Virus record (IMG/VR): IMGVR_UViG_3300006802_000032
Span: 1-39,231 of that record
DNA: 39,231 bases
Direction: 5' to 3' (one strand)
Origin: a virus
The notes beneath the pieces are model-generated. The model was given only the letters and a program-made list of their open reading frames with translations, was not told where the DNA came from and did not search any database. Below are positions 1-8,044 of this stretch, piece after piece. The stretch's first letter is position 1; each line of letters starts with the position of its first letter. Made by a program: the position numbers and the translations under genes.

Positions 1-123
1 ATCGCCGCGTTGCAGCAGCTTTACCAGCAGCGCGAGCAGGTCAAGCAAACGATTTACGAGGTCACGGGTCTATCTGACGTGCTTCGTGGCGCGACAAACC
101 CCAATGAAACGTTGGGTGCGCAG
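1..123. repeat. Terminal direct repeat, left copy (circular contig overlap)
   Basis: Bases 1-123 are identical to 39109-39231. The reading frame of the portal gene continues without a break from the right end into the left end, so the repeat marks a circular or circularly permuted molecule of 39,108 bp opened inside the portal gene. An assembler overlap is the simplest explanation. A physical terminal repeat inside a structural gene is unlikely. Confidence 0.95.
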
Positions 124-933
124 CAACTCAAGGCGCAGGTCGGCAGCCAACGGTTGAGCACGCGCCAAGGCCAGGTCGCGCGGTTTGCTCGCGATCTGTT
201 CCGGCTCAAAGCCGAGATTATGTGCACCCACTTCACGCCCGAAAACCTCCAGGCCATGACGCAAGTCGAGGTCAATGAGGAAGTGATTGGATTGTTGCGC
301 AATCAGATGATGCGGTCTTACAGGATCGATATCGAATCAGACAGCACGATACGAGCCGACGTGGCCCGCAGCCAAGAGCAGATGACGCAGTTCCTACAGG
401 GCACGGCTCAATACGCGCAGTCCATGGCGTCAGTTTTGCAGATGGCGCCCGGCGCCACTGGCGCGGTCGTCGAGATATATGCGGCGTTCGCGCGGCACTT
501 CAAACTTGGCAAGTCTGCCGAAGATGCGCTGGAAAAACTGGTACAGGCCGCACAGCAGCCGGCCGAACCGCAGCCTAGCCCGGAGGAACAGAAGGCACAG
601 GCCGAGCTTCAGCGCATGCAAGCTGAGATGCAGATGAAAGGCCAGCAGGCGCAAGCTGACATGGCGATGGCGCAGCAGAAAGCGGAGATCGATATGAGCA
701 TGGCCCAACTCAAGGCGCAGATGATGCAACTTGAGTTGCAGACCAAGCAGCAGCTCGCATCCCTCGAAATCCAGAAGGCTGAAATGGAGATCGGCTTGAA
801 GCGGGAGGCGATGGCCATGGATCGAGAGGCAAAGGTGTTTGACATGCAGACGCGCCAGCAGATGTCTGAAATCGACATCGACGCGCGCCGTCGCAAAGCC
901 GAAGCGCAAGCACAACCGGGGGCCGCCGAATAA
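1..933 (+). CDS. Portal protein, C-terminal part (continues from 37996-39231)
   Basis: This is the downstream part of the portal gene opened by linearisation; codon 1 is base 1. Joined to 37996-39108 it gives a 681-residue protein. The portal forms the dodecameric channel at one capsid vertex through which DNA enters and leaves. This part holds the end of the conserved core, roughly window residues 1-150. A long Q/M/A-rich coiled coil follows at about residues 180-300, built of alternating MAQQK, LKAQM and LQTKQ-like units, as expected for the barrel or crown helices of podovirus-type portals. It ends in TAA overlapping the next ATG by one base, which suggests translational coupling. Confidence 0.9.
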   Translation: MAALQQLYQQREQVKQTIYEVTGLSDVLRGATNPNETLGAQQLKAQVGSQRLSTRQGQVARFARDLFRLKAEIMCTHFTPENLQAMTQVEVNEEVIGLLRNQMMRSYRIDIESDSTIRADVARSQEQMTQFLQGTAQYAQSMASVLQMAPGATGAVVEIYAAFARHFKLGKSAEDALEKLVQAAQQPAEPQPSPEEQKAQAELQRMQAEMQMKGQQAQADMAMAQQKAEIDMSMAQLKAQMMQLELQTKQQLASLEIQKAEMEIGLKREAMAMDREAKVFDMQTRQQMSEIDIDARRRKAEAQAQPGAAE

Positions 934-1286
934 TGCCGACCTACGTTTGGGACCGCAGTCGAGAGCTTTTCGTTGACAAGAAAACGCGAGAGCCGATGCA
1001 GGTCAAAGACGAGAACGCGATCTGCAAGCCTTACGTCTGTTCCGACATCAATGAATATATGTCGCCAGTGACGGGGCTGCCGATCACGTCGCGTTCGCAT
1101 CGTCGCGAAGATTTGAAGCGGCACGACTGCTATGAGGTCGATCCGCCCAAGCGCCAACGCGCGCTAAGCAATCCGCGTTTTGCCGCCAAGCATAGGCTCC
1201 CGTTCGGGGATGAAGCGAAGGAAAAGGCGGCGCGCAAGGTTGCGGCTGAAAAGAAAAGATTGAAGGAGCGTTTGCATGTCTCTTGA
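933..1286 (+). CDS. Small conserved virion-region protein after the portal
   Basis: A 117-residue protein beginning MPTYVWDR, with its start overlapping the portal stop (TAATG). It is basic at the C-terminus, where lysine/arginine/alanine-rich helices fill about residues 85-117. There are single cysteines near 30, 35 and 69 but no clear metal site. Small proteins of this kind follow the portal in several alphaproteobacterial podophages. Their role is not known to me; an assembly cofactor or minor head protein is possible. The 3' end overlaps the scaffold start by 11 bases, so this is a coupled gene of the head module. Confidence 0.7.
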   Translation: MPTYVWDRSRELFVDKKTREPMQVKDENAICKPYVCSDINEYMSPVTGLPITSRSHRREDLKRHDCYEVDPPKRQRALSNPRFAAKHRLPFGDEAKEKAARKVAAEKKRLKERLHVS

Positions 1287-2355
1287 AGCGTCAACCGAGT
1301 TTGCAGAGGCGCCTGCGGCTCCCGTTGCGGATGCGCCGGCACCAGCGCCGGCCGAAACGGTGCATCGCGAAACGCCTGAGGTTGATAGCGACCAAGCCTG
1401 GGACGATGAGCTGCGCAGCGTTTACCGTAACGCCAACCGTGCACGGGACGAATCCGGCAAGTTTGTCGGCAAGGACGGCAAGTCCGTCGAGGAAGCCCCA
1501 GAGCAGATCGAGGCGAAAGCGCCAGAAGAGACTAAGCCGATTGTGCCGGCCATCGAGCCGCCGCGCACCTGGCAAGGCGATCTTAAAGACAAGTTCGCGG
1601 CGCTGCCGCCCGAAGTGCAGAAGATCGTTGCCGAGCGCGAAGCCGAGGCGCAGGAAGTCCGAACCGCTGCCGGTCGTTTGACGGCCGAATATTCGCCGAT
1701 CCGCGAAACGCTATCCAAGCACGCAGACTATCTTGGCAAAGTGGGTCAGCCGCTCGACCAGTATCTTGATCGAGTTATCAGTATCTCGCACCAACTCGAC
1801 AACGGCAACGCGGCCGGTGTCATCCAAGAATTGGCCAAAGCATACAAGGTCGATTTGTTTGCGCTGGCGGACCCGTTTGCGGCGCCAGCGCAGGTCGATC
1901 CTCAAATCGCTACGCTTCAGCAGGAAGTGCAGCAGCTTCGCGCGCACATCGAACAGCAGCAGCGCACCGAGCAAAACCGACAGCGCCAAGCGCAGGAAAA
2001 CGAGCGCACGCAGGTTCTATCCGTTGTTGACGAGTTTTTGTCTCGCGTTCCTGATGTCAAAGGCTACGAGGCGGAATTGGAGGCTCAGATAGCCGCTGCC
2101 CGTCGCGCCGCTCCCGATCTCGCACCTAAAGACCTCATCCAGAAAGCCTGGGAAACTGTGGTCTGGTCCAACGAGAAATTGAGAGCCGCCCGACTTGAGG
2201 CCGACCGCAAGGCGCAAGCGGAGGCGGCACATAAAGCCGCTCGCCAAGCGCAGAACGCAGCCAGCGTCAATGCCCGTGGTGCTCCGAAACCCGCCGCTGA
2301 CGGCGAGGATTTGGACGCCGATCTTCGCGCCGTGTGGCGCAAAAACAATCGATAA
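1276..2355 (+). CDS. Putative capsid scaffolding protein
   Basis: A 359-residue protein lying directly before the major capsid gene, the usual place for a scaffold. The N-terminal 110 residues are acidic and rich in alanine and proline, likely disordered. The segment at about 100-190 is helical. A glutamine-rich coiled coil covers about 215-250, and the basic C-terminus ends DLRAVWRKNNR, similar to the capsid-binding helix-turn-helix tail of known scaffolds. Scaffolds guide capsid shell assembly and are removed before DNA packaging. An AAGGAG-like ribosome site lies upstream of ATG 1276. Assignment rests on position and composition, not on a catalytic motif. Confidence 0.75.
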   Translation: MSLEASTEFAEAPAAPVADAPAPAPAETVHRETPEVDSDQAWDDELRSVYRNANRARDESGKFVGKDGKSVEEAPEQIEAKAPEETKPIVPAIEPPRTWQGDLKDKFAALPPEVQKIVAEREAEAQEVRTAAGRLTAEYSPIRETLSKHADYLGKVGQPLDQYLDRVISISHQLDNGNAAGVIQELAKAYKVDLFALADPFAAPAQVDPQIATLQQEVQQLRAHIEQQQRTEQNRQRQAQENERTQVLSVVDEFLSRVPDVKGYEAELEAQIAAARRAAPDLAPKDLIQKAWETVVWSNEKLRAARLEADRKAQAEAAHKAARQAQNAASVNARGAPKPAADGEDLDADLRAVWRKNNR

Positions 2356-2367
2356 GGATCATAGGCC

Positions 2368-3342
2368 ATGGCCTCTCCAAACTCGACCTTCACCGAAATG
2401 GTCACGACCACGATGCGCAAGCACAAGCGCAAGGTGGTCGATAACGTGACCAAGAACAACGCGCTTTTGACGCTTCTCAAAGAGCGCGGCAACATCAAGA
2501 CCGACGCCAGCGGAGGTTACGAGATCACCCTCCCGCTGAGCCACGCGGAAAACGCCACCTATCAGCGCTATTCAGGCTACGACACGATGAATATCGCGGC
2601 GTCTGACGTCCTGTCGGCGGCGAAATACGACTGGCAACAGGTGGCGCTGCATGTGACGGCTTCCGGCCGGGAGCTCCGCATGAACAACGGCGAGGAGCGC
2701 TTGATCAATCTGGTCAAGGCGCGCACTGAAGTTGCTTTTGCGACCGCCGCCAACAACATGAGCATCGACCTCTACTCGGACGGCGCTTTGACCAATCAGA
2801 TCGGCGGCCTCAAGCATATCATTCAGGCGGCCGGCACCGGCACGGTAGGCGGCATCAACTCGTCGACCTACACGTTCTGGAAAAACAAGTTCAACGAGAT
2901 CGCGGCCGGCGGCGGAACCACGGTAACGTTCGCCAACCTCAAGGCGGCCATGAACGCTCAATGGATGGCCCAGACGCGCGGCCAGGACAAGCCTGATCTG
3001 CTGGTGTCAACTCACGACCTGTTCGCGATCTACGAGAGCGGACTGCAGGATAACCAGCGCTATGGCGACGCCAAGCTCGGTTCGCTCGGGTTTGAAAGTC
3101 TAAAGTACAAGTCGGCGTCGATCATTTTCGACGACAACACCAATTTTGGCACCACGGACGAATTGGTCTACTTCCTGAATACCAAGCATCTCTATCTCAT
3201 GGAGCACCCGGACGCGCGCTGGACCGAGGATGATGAGAAGGTGCCTGTAAATCAGGATGCCGTTGTTGTGCCCATCTATTGGATGGGTCAGCTGTGCTGC
3301 TCGAATCGGTCCCTGCAGGGCCGTATCCACGACCTCGCCTAA
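2368..3342 (+). CDS. Major capsid protein (HK97-fold type expected)
   Basis: A 324-residue protein following the scaffold gene. It begins with a helical N-arm (TFTEMVTTTMRKHKRKVV, then NNALLTLLKERG). Next comes a beta-rich part with ITLPLS at about 53, then a mixed domain with the helix RLINLVKARTEVAF near 110-125. The C-terminal segment contains FLNTKHLYLMEHPDARWTED and ends with the strand VVVPIYWMGQLCCSNRSLQG. This order (N-arm, E-loop, spine helix, P-domain and hydrophobic final strand) suits the HK97 fold of podovirus capsids. A homologous copy of the N-arm recurs at 35771-36031. The spacing after the scaffold stop is 12 bases. Confidence 0.88.
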   Translation: MASPNSTFTEMVTTTMRKHKRKVVDNVTKNNALLTLLKERGNIKTDASGGYEITLPLSHAENATYQRYSGYDTMNIAASDVLSAAKYDWQQVALHVTASGRELRMNNGEERLINLVKARTEVAFATAANNMSIDLYSDGALTNQIGGLKHIIQAAGTGTVGGINSSTYTFWKNKFNEIAAGGGTTVTFANLKAAMNAQWMAQTRGQDKPDLLVSTHDLFAIYESGLQDNQRYGDAKLGSLGFESLKYKSASIIFDDNTNFGTTDELVYFLNTKHLYLMEHPDARWTEDDEKVPVNQDAVVVPIYWMGQLCCSNRSLQGRIHDLA

Positions 3343-3356
3343 TCAGGAGATCAAAC

Positions 3357-3839
3357 ATGACCATCGCAGCAGGCGCCCTCCTTACGGGCACTTGGACTTC
3401 AGCGCAGTTGGCTGCTGGCGGCACTCCTGCTGTCGGCGATCTTTTCACCGCGTCGGGCGGAAAGATCTACAAGTTCGTACAGTACGACACGGGCGCTGGC
3501 GGCGTTGCTGCCGTCGCAGGACAGGTGGCGTACTATTATGCGCCGGGCGGAACGTCGGCTGGCGCAACTACGGTTGTGACGTCCGATCTGTCGGACAGTG
3601 CAGGCGTGGGGGCTGGCGTCCTTCAAGCAGCGCCGGGCGACGGTGAATACGGCTGGATTCAAATCAAGGGGGCTGCCACGCTGTCGATTGCATTGACGGC
3701 TGGCGGCGACGGTGCCCAGCTCACACCAACCGGAGCGACCGATGGTACGCTTGATGTGTCGACGGCATCAACGGATCACATCTGCGCGGCGGCTATCGAC
3801 GCATCCGCAAAAATTGTGATGTGCGATTTCCCGTTCTGA
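3357..3839 (+). CDS. Putative head decoration or capsid-stabilising protein
   Basis: A 160-residue protein rich in alanine, glycine and threonine, beginning MTIAAGALLTG, right after the capsid gene. ATG 3357 is chosen because TCAGGAGATC lies just upstream and the capsid stop precedes it; in-frame codons further upstream lie inside the capsid gene. The sequence looks beta-rich, with alternating small and hydrophobic residues and a C-terminus ending VMCDFPF. Position and composition match small decoration proteins that bind the outside of capsids. A minor head protein of unknown role is the alternative. A GC-rich hairpin follows the stop codon. Confidence 0.6.
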   Translation: MTIAAGALLTGTWTSAQLAAGGTPAVGDLFTASGGKIYKFVQYDTGAGGVAAVAGQVAYYYAPGGTSAGATTVVTSDLSDSAGVGAGVLQAAPGDGEYGWIQIKGAATLSIALTAGGDGAQLTPTGATDGTLDVSTASTDHICAAAIDASAKIVMCDFPF

Positions 3840-3846
3840 TCATCTC

Positions 3847-3869
3847 GGAGGGGGCATTTCGCCCCCTCC
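3847..3869 (+). terminator. GC-rich hairpin after the capsid/decoration genes
   Basis: A perfect 9-bp stem (GGAGGGGGC with GCCCCCTCC) closes the 5-base loop ATTTC, eight bases after the decoration stop. No T tract follows, so it may be a weak or partial terminator, or a hairpin that stabilises the abundant capsid mRNA upstream. Confidence 0.6.
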
Positions 3870-3888
3870 ACATCGCTAGAGGTATGCA

Positions 3889-4494
3889 ATGACATCCGTT
3901 CGGATCATCAAGTTTTGGACTGAGTACAAAATGCGCGACGGCCAGATGGTGGGCGTCGATTGGGCCGAATATTGCGCAGTCGGCATGGCGCAGCGTGCAT
4001 CTACCTGCGATCCGATCAATCGTTTGTCGCGCGTCATGCCGGAAGCGGCGGCAGACAATCCCGCTGCTCGCATGGCTTTGGATCGATGGAACGCGATCAA
4101 GCCGGCTTATGAAGCCTGGAAGGCAGGCCAGGATTTGCCGGTGAACGGCACGCCGCTAGCGGCATGGGCTGGAATTTCGCAAGAGCAAGCCGAAGGCTTG
4201 AAGATGGCCGGCATTCGCACTGTAGAGGAGTTGGCGGACGCAACCGAATCCGTCATTACCCGAGTGCCGCTACCCAACATGCGCGCCTTGAAGGATATGG
4301 CCGCGCTGTTCCTGAAATCGTCGGACAAGGCCAAGATTGCCGACGAAATGGCGACGATGGCGCGCGAAAATCAAGCCCTCAAAGATGAGCAGGAGGAGAT
4401 GCGCCGCATCGTGCTCGAAATGCAAGAAGAGCTTCGTCAGAAGCGCGGTCGGCGCAAGGCGGGCAGCGATGAGCCCCAAGCAGAGGCGGTGTAA
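3889..4494 (+). CDS. Virion-module protein with helix-hairpin-helix-like and coiled-coil parts
   Basis: A 201-residue protein in the head-to-tail module. The N-terminal 60 residues (MTSVRIIKFWTEYK, then VDWAEYCAVG) look globular. The segment GISQEQAEGLKMAGIRTVEELADAT at about 94-118 resembles a helix-hairpin-helix (the LKMAGIRTVEELA pattern) that usually contacts DNA backbones. The C-terminal 60 residues form a charged coiled coil (MARENQALKDEQEEMRRIV) ending in a basic then acidic tail. A role in DNA retention or head completion is inference. It ends three bases before the next gene, so the two are likely co-translated. Confidence 0.65.
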   Translation: MTSVRIIKFWTEYKMRDGQMVGVDWAEYCAVGMAQRASTCDPINRLSRVMPEAAADNPAARMALDRWNAIKPAYEAWKAGQDLPVNGTPLAAWAGISQEQAEGLKMAGIRTVEELADATESVITRVPLPNMRALKDMAALFLKSSDKAKIADEMATMARENQALKDEQEEMRRIVLEMQEELRQKRGRRKAGSDEPQAEAV

Positions 4495-4497
4495 TCT

Positions 4498-5205
4498 ATG
4501 AGCCTGTTGACGATCATCCAAGACGCATCGGATCGAATCGGGATTGTGCGCCCGTCGGCCGTCACGGGCTCGGCTGATCATCAGGTACGCAATCTGCTGG
4601 CGTTGGCCCAGCAAGAGGGCAAGGAGCTGGCGCGCCGTGGGTCGTGGCAGACGATAACCAAAGAAACGACGTTTCTCACGACCGCAGCCGAGACGCAAAC
4701 CAACGCGCTGCCTGCGGATTACGACCGCATGATCCCTGGCACGTTCTACAACCGCACACAAAAGCGCATCGTCACTGGTCCCCTTACGGCGCAAGAATAT
4801 GCCGACTATAAAGGGCGCCTCACGTCGCTAGTGTATGAAGCGTTTAGGATCAGGGGTAATTCAATCCTGATTCTGCCAACGCCAACGGCCAATGAGACGA
4901 TGGCGTTTGAGTACGTGTCGAAATACTGGGCCGGCACAAGTGCAGACACGGCGTCAACGGCGGCAGCGTTTGCAGCGGATTCGGATCAAGCATTTCTTGA
5001 TGAAGAGGCTATGACGCTGGGCGTTGTGTGGCGCTATCTGCGCAGCCGTGGCCAGGACTATGGGGAGGCGTTCGCGGCATACGAGCGGCATGTGGCTCAA
5101 CTGCTCGGCCGCGACGGTGGCGCCAGAACACTGTACATGGGTGCTAGGGCGGATACGCGCGTTCCCCGCGCGCCGCAGGTGCCAGACGGAAACTGGCCGC
5201 TGTGA
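4498..5205 (+). CDS. Putative head-to-tail adaptor protein (tail-tubular-A-like)
   Basis: A 235-residue protein whose helical start (SLLTIIQDASDRIGI) is followed by RNLLALAQQEGKELARRGSW. Such starts are typical of podovirus adaptor proteins that bind below the portal (the T7 gp11 / P22 gp4 functional class). A beta-rich middle (RIRGNSILILPTPT at about 121-134) and a helical C-terminal part (WRYLRSRGQDYGEAFAAYERHVA) follow. Order is conserved: this gene lies just before the large nozzle-like gene, and their stop and start overlap (TGATG). The assignment is from gene order and sequence character; no enzymatic site is expected. Confidence 0.7.
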   Translation: MSLLTIIQDASDRIGIVRPSAVTGSADHQVRNLLALAQQEGKELARRGSWQTITKETTFLTTAAETQTNALPADYDRMIPGTFYNRTQKRIVTGPLTAQEYADYKGRLTSLVYEAFRIRGNSILILPTPTANETMAFEYVSKYWAGTSADTASTAAAFAADSDQAFLDEEAMTLGVVWRYLRSRGQDYGEAFAAYERHVAQLLGRDGGARTLYMGARADTRVPRAPQVPDGNWPL

Positions 5206-7085
5206 TGCTGCTCGACCGCGCCCCTCAAGCAATCAACCGGCGCCGCGCCAAGGTTGTCAGGCCGACAACGATCCCGGCACCAGTTGAGGGATGGGATGCG
5301 TCAACGGCGCTGGCGACGATGAGTCCGGCGCGGGCAGTGCAACTCAAGAACTGGTTTCCGCAGCCCGGCTATATCGAGGTTCGGCGGGGTTCACGCTATC
5401 ATTCATGGGATATTGGTGCGTCTCCTAAGACCGTTTCGTCCATTGATACCGGAACAGAAACCCTGACGTCCAATAGCCACGGGTTCTCCGATGGTGACGA
5501 GGTCAAGGTCTATGCGACAACGACAATCCCGGCCGGGTTGTCGGACAACCGCACATATTACATTGTCAGCAGCGCGACCAATACATTCAAACTGGCGACG
5601 ACGTCGGGCGGCTCTGCCGTTGACATAACGTCGGCCGGCTCGGGCACGATCTACGTTTGGAAGCTGACCGAGCCCGACGTCGAAACACTGATGACGTGGC
5701 ACGGGCCGGCGTCGTCAAAGATGTTCGCGGCCGGTGGTGGTGCGATTTGGGACGTCACGTCGCGGGCCAAGGCGGTCCCATCATCGCCTGGTTATTCCAG
5801 CAACCGCTGGCAATGGACGATGATGACGACCAGCGGCGGCACCTATCTGTGGTGCTGCAACGGCACGGATGCCGCAGTTCACTACAACGGAACGACTTGG
5901 GCGGCGCCGTCTTTGACCGGCGTCACGGCAACTGACATCATCGGTGTCAATGCCCACAAAAAGCGCCTTTGGTTTGTCGTCAAGGATTCGACGAAGGCAT
6001 ACTACCTTGCCACTGAGGCCATCGCGGGTGCCGCAACGTCGTTTGAGCTTGGCTCGCTGTTTACGCGCGGCGGCTACCTCATGGCCATGGGAACCTGGAC
6101 GCGCGACGGTGGCTCGGGTGCCGATGATTACGCGGTGTTTGTTTCAAGTCGGGGGCAGGTCGCCGTGTACCAGGGCACCGATCCTGCAGCGGCCGACACA
6201 TGGGCGCTTGTCGGCGTGTTTGATTGCCCCGCACCGATTGGGCGGCGCTGCTTTACAAAGTTTGGCGGCGATCTGCTGCTGATCACCGTTGAAGGCGTCT
6301 ACCCGCTGTCGCAGCTGCTTTCGGTCGATCAGAGCCAGGTCAGCCGCGTTGCAATCTCCAATCGCATCTCGGCCGCAATGACGGTGGCGGCGCAGTCCTA
6401 TGCGAGCAATTGGGGATGGGAGGCGTGCGTCTATCCCAAGGGCACGCAGCTGATCATCAACATCCCGACCAGTGAGAACGCGACGGCAGTCCAGTACGTC
6501 ATGAACACGCTCACAGGGGCGTGGTGTGAGTTTGACGGCATGAATGCGAATTCATGGGTCGTCTATGCGGACAATCTTTATTATGGCGGGCAAGACGGAA
6601 CTGTCTATCAAGCAGATGTAGGTTCTGCCGATGTAGACACGCCGATAACGGCAGTCGGCCAAACTGCCTATTCGGCGTTCGGCTCGCCCGGTTCGGTCAA
6701 ATACTTCTCAATGATCCGGCCGCTTTTGTTAACGTCTGGGTCCCTTCGTCCGGCTATCGGCGTGTCGGTGGACTTTCAGGAAACGTCCACTTTATCAACG
6801 TTGACTGCGGTCACGTCAACGACGACTGCCCGATGGGATTCGGCGCGGTGGGATATCGATGTTTGGGCCGGAGATGACGTAGAGGTGAACGACTGGACTA
6901 ACACCATCGCTATCGGCGCTTATGCGTCAATCAAGTTCCAAGCGCAGACGGGTGCGGTGTCGGGCGGCTCGTTGTGGGGCGTGTCGAAGTGGGGCGTCGA
7001 TCTGTGGGGTTCGCAGGGTGGCGAGACGCAGACCATGAAGATCAATGGGTTTGTCGCGCTAGCGGCAGCTGGCGGCTTCATATAG
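5205..7085 (+). CDS. Putative tail nozzle / stabilisation protein (tail-tubular-B-like)
   Basis: A protein of about 626 residues, mostly beta-strand. ATG 5205 is chosen because it overlaps the upstream stop; GTG 5202 would add one residue. Near residue 40 the sequence LKNWFPQPGYIEVRRGSRY fits nozzle or propeller proteins of podophages, which extend the portal-adaptor tube. An inserted repeat-like domain at about 85-150 (GDEVKVY, PAGLSDNRTYYIV, NTFKLATTSGG) resembles the FCCH-like insertion seen in many phage tail proteins. Several WD-like short repeats (IWDVTS, RWDSARWDIDVW, VDLWGS) fit a beta-propeller. Role: the distal tube for DNA ejection, inferred from position and fold character. Confidence 0.75.
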   Translation: MLLDRAPQAINRRRAKVVRPTTIPAPVEGWDASTALATMSPARAVQLKNWFPQPGYIEVRRGSRYHSWDIGASPKTVSSIDTGTETLTSNSHGFSDGDEVKVYATTTIPAGLSDNRTYYIVSSATNTFKLATTSGGSAVDITSAGSGTIYVWKLTEPDVETLMTWHGPASSKMFAAGGGAIWDVTSRAKAVPSSPGYSSNRWQWTMMTTSGGTYLWCCNGTDAAVHYNGTTWAAPSLTGVTATDIIGVNAHKKRLWFVVKDSTKAYYLATEAIAGAATSFELGSLFTRGGYLMAMGTWTRDGGSGADDYAVFVSSRGQVAVYQGTDPAAADTWALVGVFDCPAPIGRRCFTKFGGDLLLITVEGVYPLSQLLSVDQSQVSRVAISNRISAAMTVAAQSYASNWGWEACVYPKGTQLIINIPTSENATAVQYVMNTLTGAWCEFDGMNANSWVVYADNLYYGGQDGTVYQADVGSADVDTPITAVGQTAYSAFGSPGSVKYFSMIRPLLLTSGSLRPAIGVSVDFQETSTLSTLTAVTSTTTARWDSARWDIDVWAGDDVEVNDWTNTIAIGAYASIKFQAQTGAVSGGSLWGVSKWGVDLWGSQGGETQTMKINGFVALAAAGGFI

Positions 7086-7094
7086 GAGGGCTTA

Positions 7095-7460
7095 ATGGCG
7101 GATGATGTGCGAAGCAGGCTTGCAGCGCAGTTGTTGCGCGGTGAAGACCCCTTGCCGGATTATTTTCAGAGAAAGCGCATAGGCCACAACATCGGATCAG
7201 GTGTCTATGGCGCGACGGCAGGCATGGCGGCCTTGCCAGCCTTGATGGATAATGATCCAATTTCGGCATGGCTGGCGCGCGGCATAGTTGCAACGACGTT
7301 ACCGCTGTCGCTTGACCATCTGAATAAGGCTGGCAAGGCCGCTGATGCACAACGCATGTGGCAGCAAACTGGCATGCCCGCAGGGCCGGTGTCTGATGCC
7401 GACAACCCATATCTTCGCATGTTGCGTCTCAATCAGATGTATGGCGGCGACGGCGACTAA
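7095..7460 (+). CDS. Small protein of the ejection module with a hydrophobic middle
   Basis: A 121-residue protein preceded by a strong ribosome site (AGGAGGG, 7 bases from ATG). The middle (about residues 32-72) is rich in glycine, alanine and hydrophobic residues (GVYGATAGMAALPALM and WLARGIVATTLPLSL), suitable for membrane association. The C-terminus is polar. Its place between the nozzle and the ejection-protein genes suggests a minor virion component used in DNA entry. That is inference; the family is not recognised. Its last base overlaps the next ATG. Confidence 0.6.
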   Translation: MADDVRSRLAAQLLRGEDPLPDYFQRKRIGHNIGSGVYGATAGMAALPALMDNDPISAWLARGIVATTLPLSLDHLNKAGKAADAQRMWQQTGMPAGPVSDADNPYLRMLRLNQMYGGDGD

Positions 7461-8044
7461 TGCGCTTGCTCGACGGTCACGCCGACGTCGTGTCCGACTG
7501 GCTGGCCGACAGGTATGGCGCATTCATCCTGCAAACGCCCAACGTGATATGGGGCGTGCTCGATAAGGCCGGCGTGCTGCGTGGCGCGTTTGTCGTGACT
7601 TGGAAATGCGACAGCACGGCAGAGCTGCACGTGTTCGGTCAGCGTTCCAAAGATACGACGTGCGAGATGTTCCGCCGCGTGTTCAATGACTACGCTGTGT
7701 GGCGTCTCGAGGTCCGCACATCCAAGACCAACAAAGCGATAAAGCGCGCGGCACCTAAGCACGGGTTCAAGTTCCAGGGTGTTGACCGCGATTACTATGG
7801 CCCCGGCGATGACGCGCTAGTGTTCTTTATGCGTCCTCACGAATGCAGATGGATCAAGCGCCATGAGCAGCATATTCAAATCACCGAAGCCGCCAGCCCC
7901 GATGGACGTGGGCAAGATCGCTGGCGAACAACGTGCGCAGAATACGAACAGCGCCTATCAGCAGGCGGCGTTCAACCGCATCAATCAGACGGGCCCATTC
8001 GGCTCGATATCGTATCGGCAGAGCGGCACCGATGCGCAGGGTAA
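7460..8044 (+). CDS. GNAT-like N-acyltransferase domain protein, overlapping the next gene
   Basis: A 194-residue reading frame whose first 130 or so residues look like a small GNAT acetyltransferase-type fold. The strand WGVLDKAGVLRGAFVVTW is followed by a helix-containing part with VFNDYAVWRLEVRTSKTNKAIKRAAPKHGFKFQGV, where the late helix and strand resemble the acyl-CoA-binding half. Podophages often carry such a protein at the start of the internal virion gene cluster. The last 61 residues are encoded over the start of the next gene (7863), an unusually long 182-base overlap. They look like a shadow frame, so a natural stop near 7864 lost by an indel is possible. Confidence 0.6.
   Translation: MRLLDGHADVVSDWLADRYGAFILQTPNVIWGVLDKAGVLRGAFVVTWKCDSTAELHVFGQRSKDTTCEMFRRVFNDYAVWRLEVRTSKTNKAIKRAAPKHGFKFQGVDRDYYGPGDDALVFFMRPHECRWIKRHEQHIQITEAASPDGRGQDRWRTTCAEYEQRLSAGGVQPHQSDGPIRLDIVSAERHRCAG

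Noticed and set aside
1-123. A biologically meaningful terminal repeat such as that of T7
   Set aside because: It lies in the middle of the portal gene and keeps the reading frame, so a contig overlap at an arbitrary opening point is far more likely.
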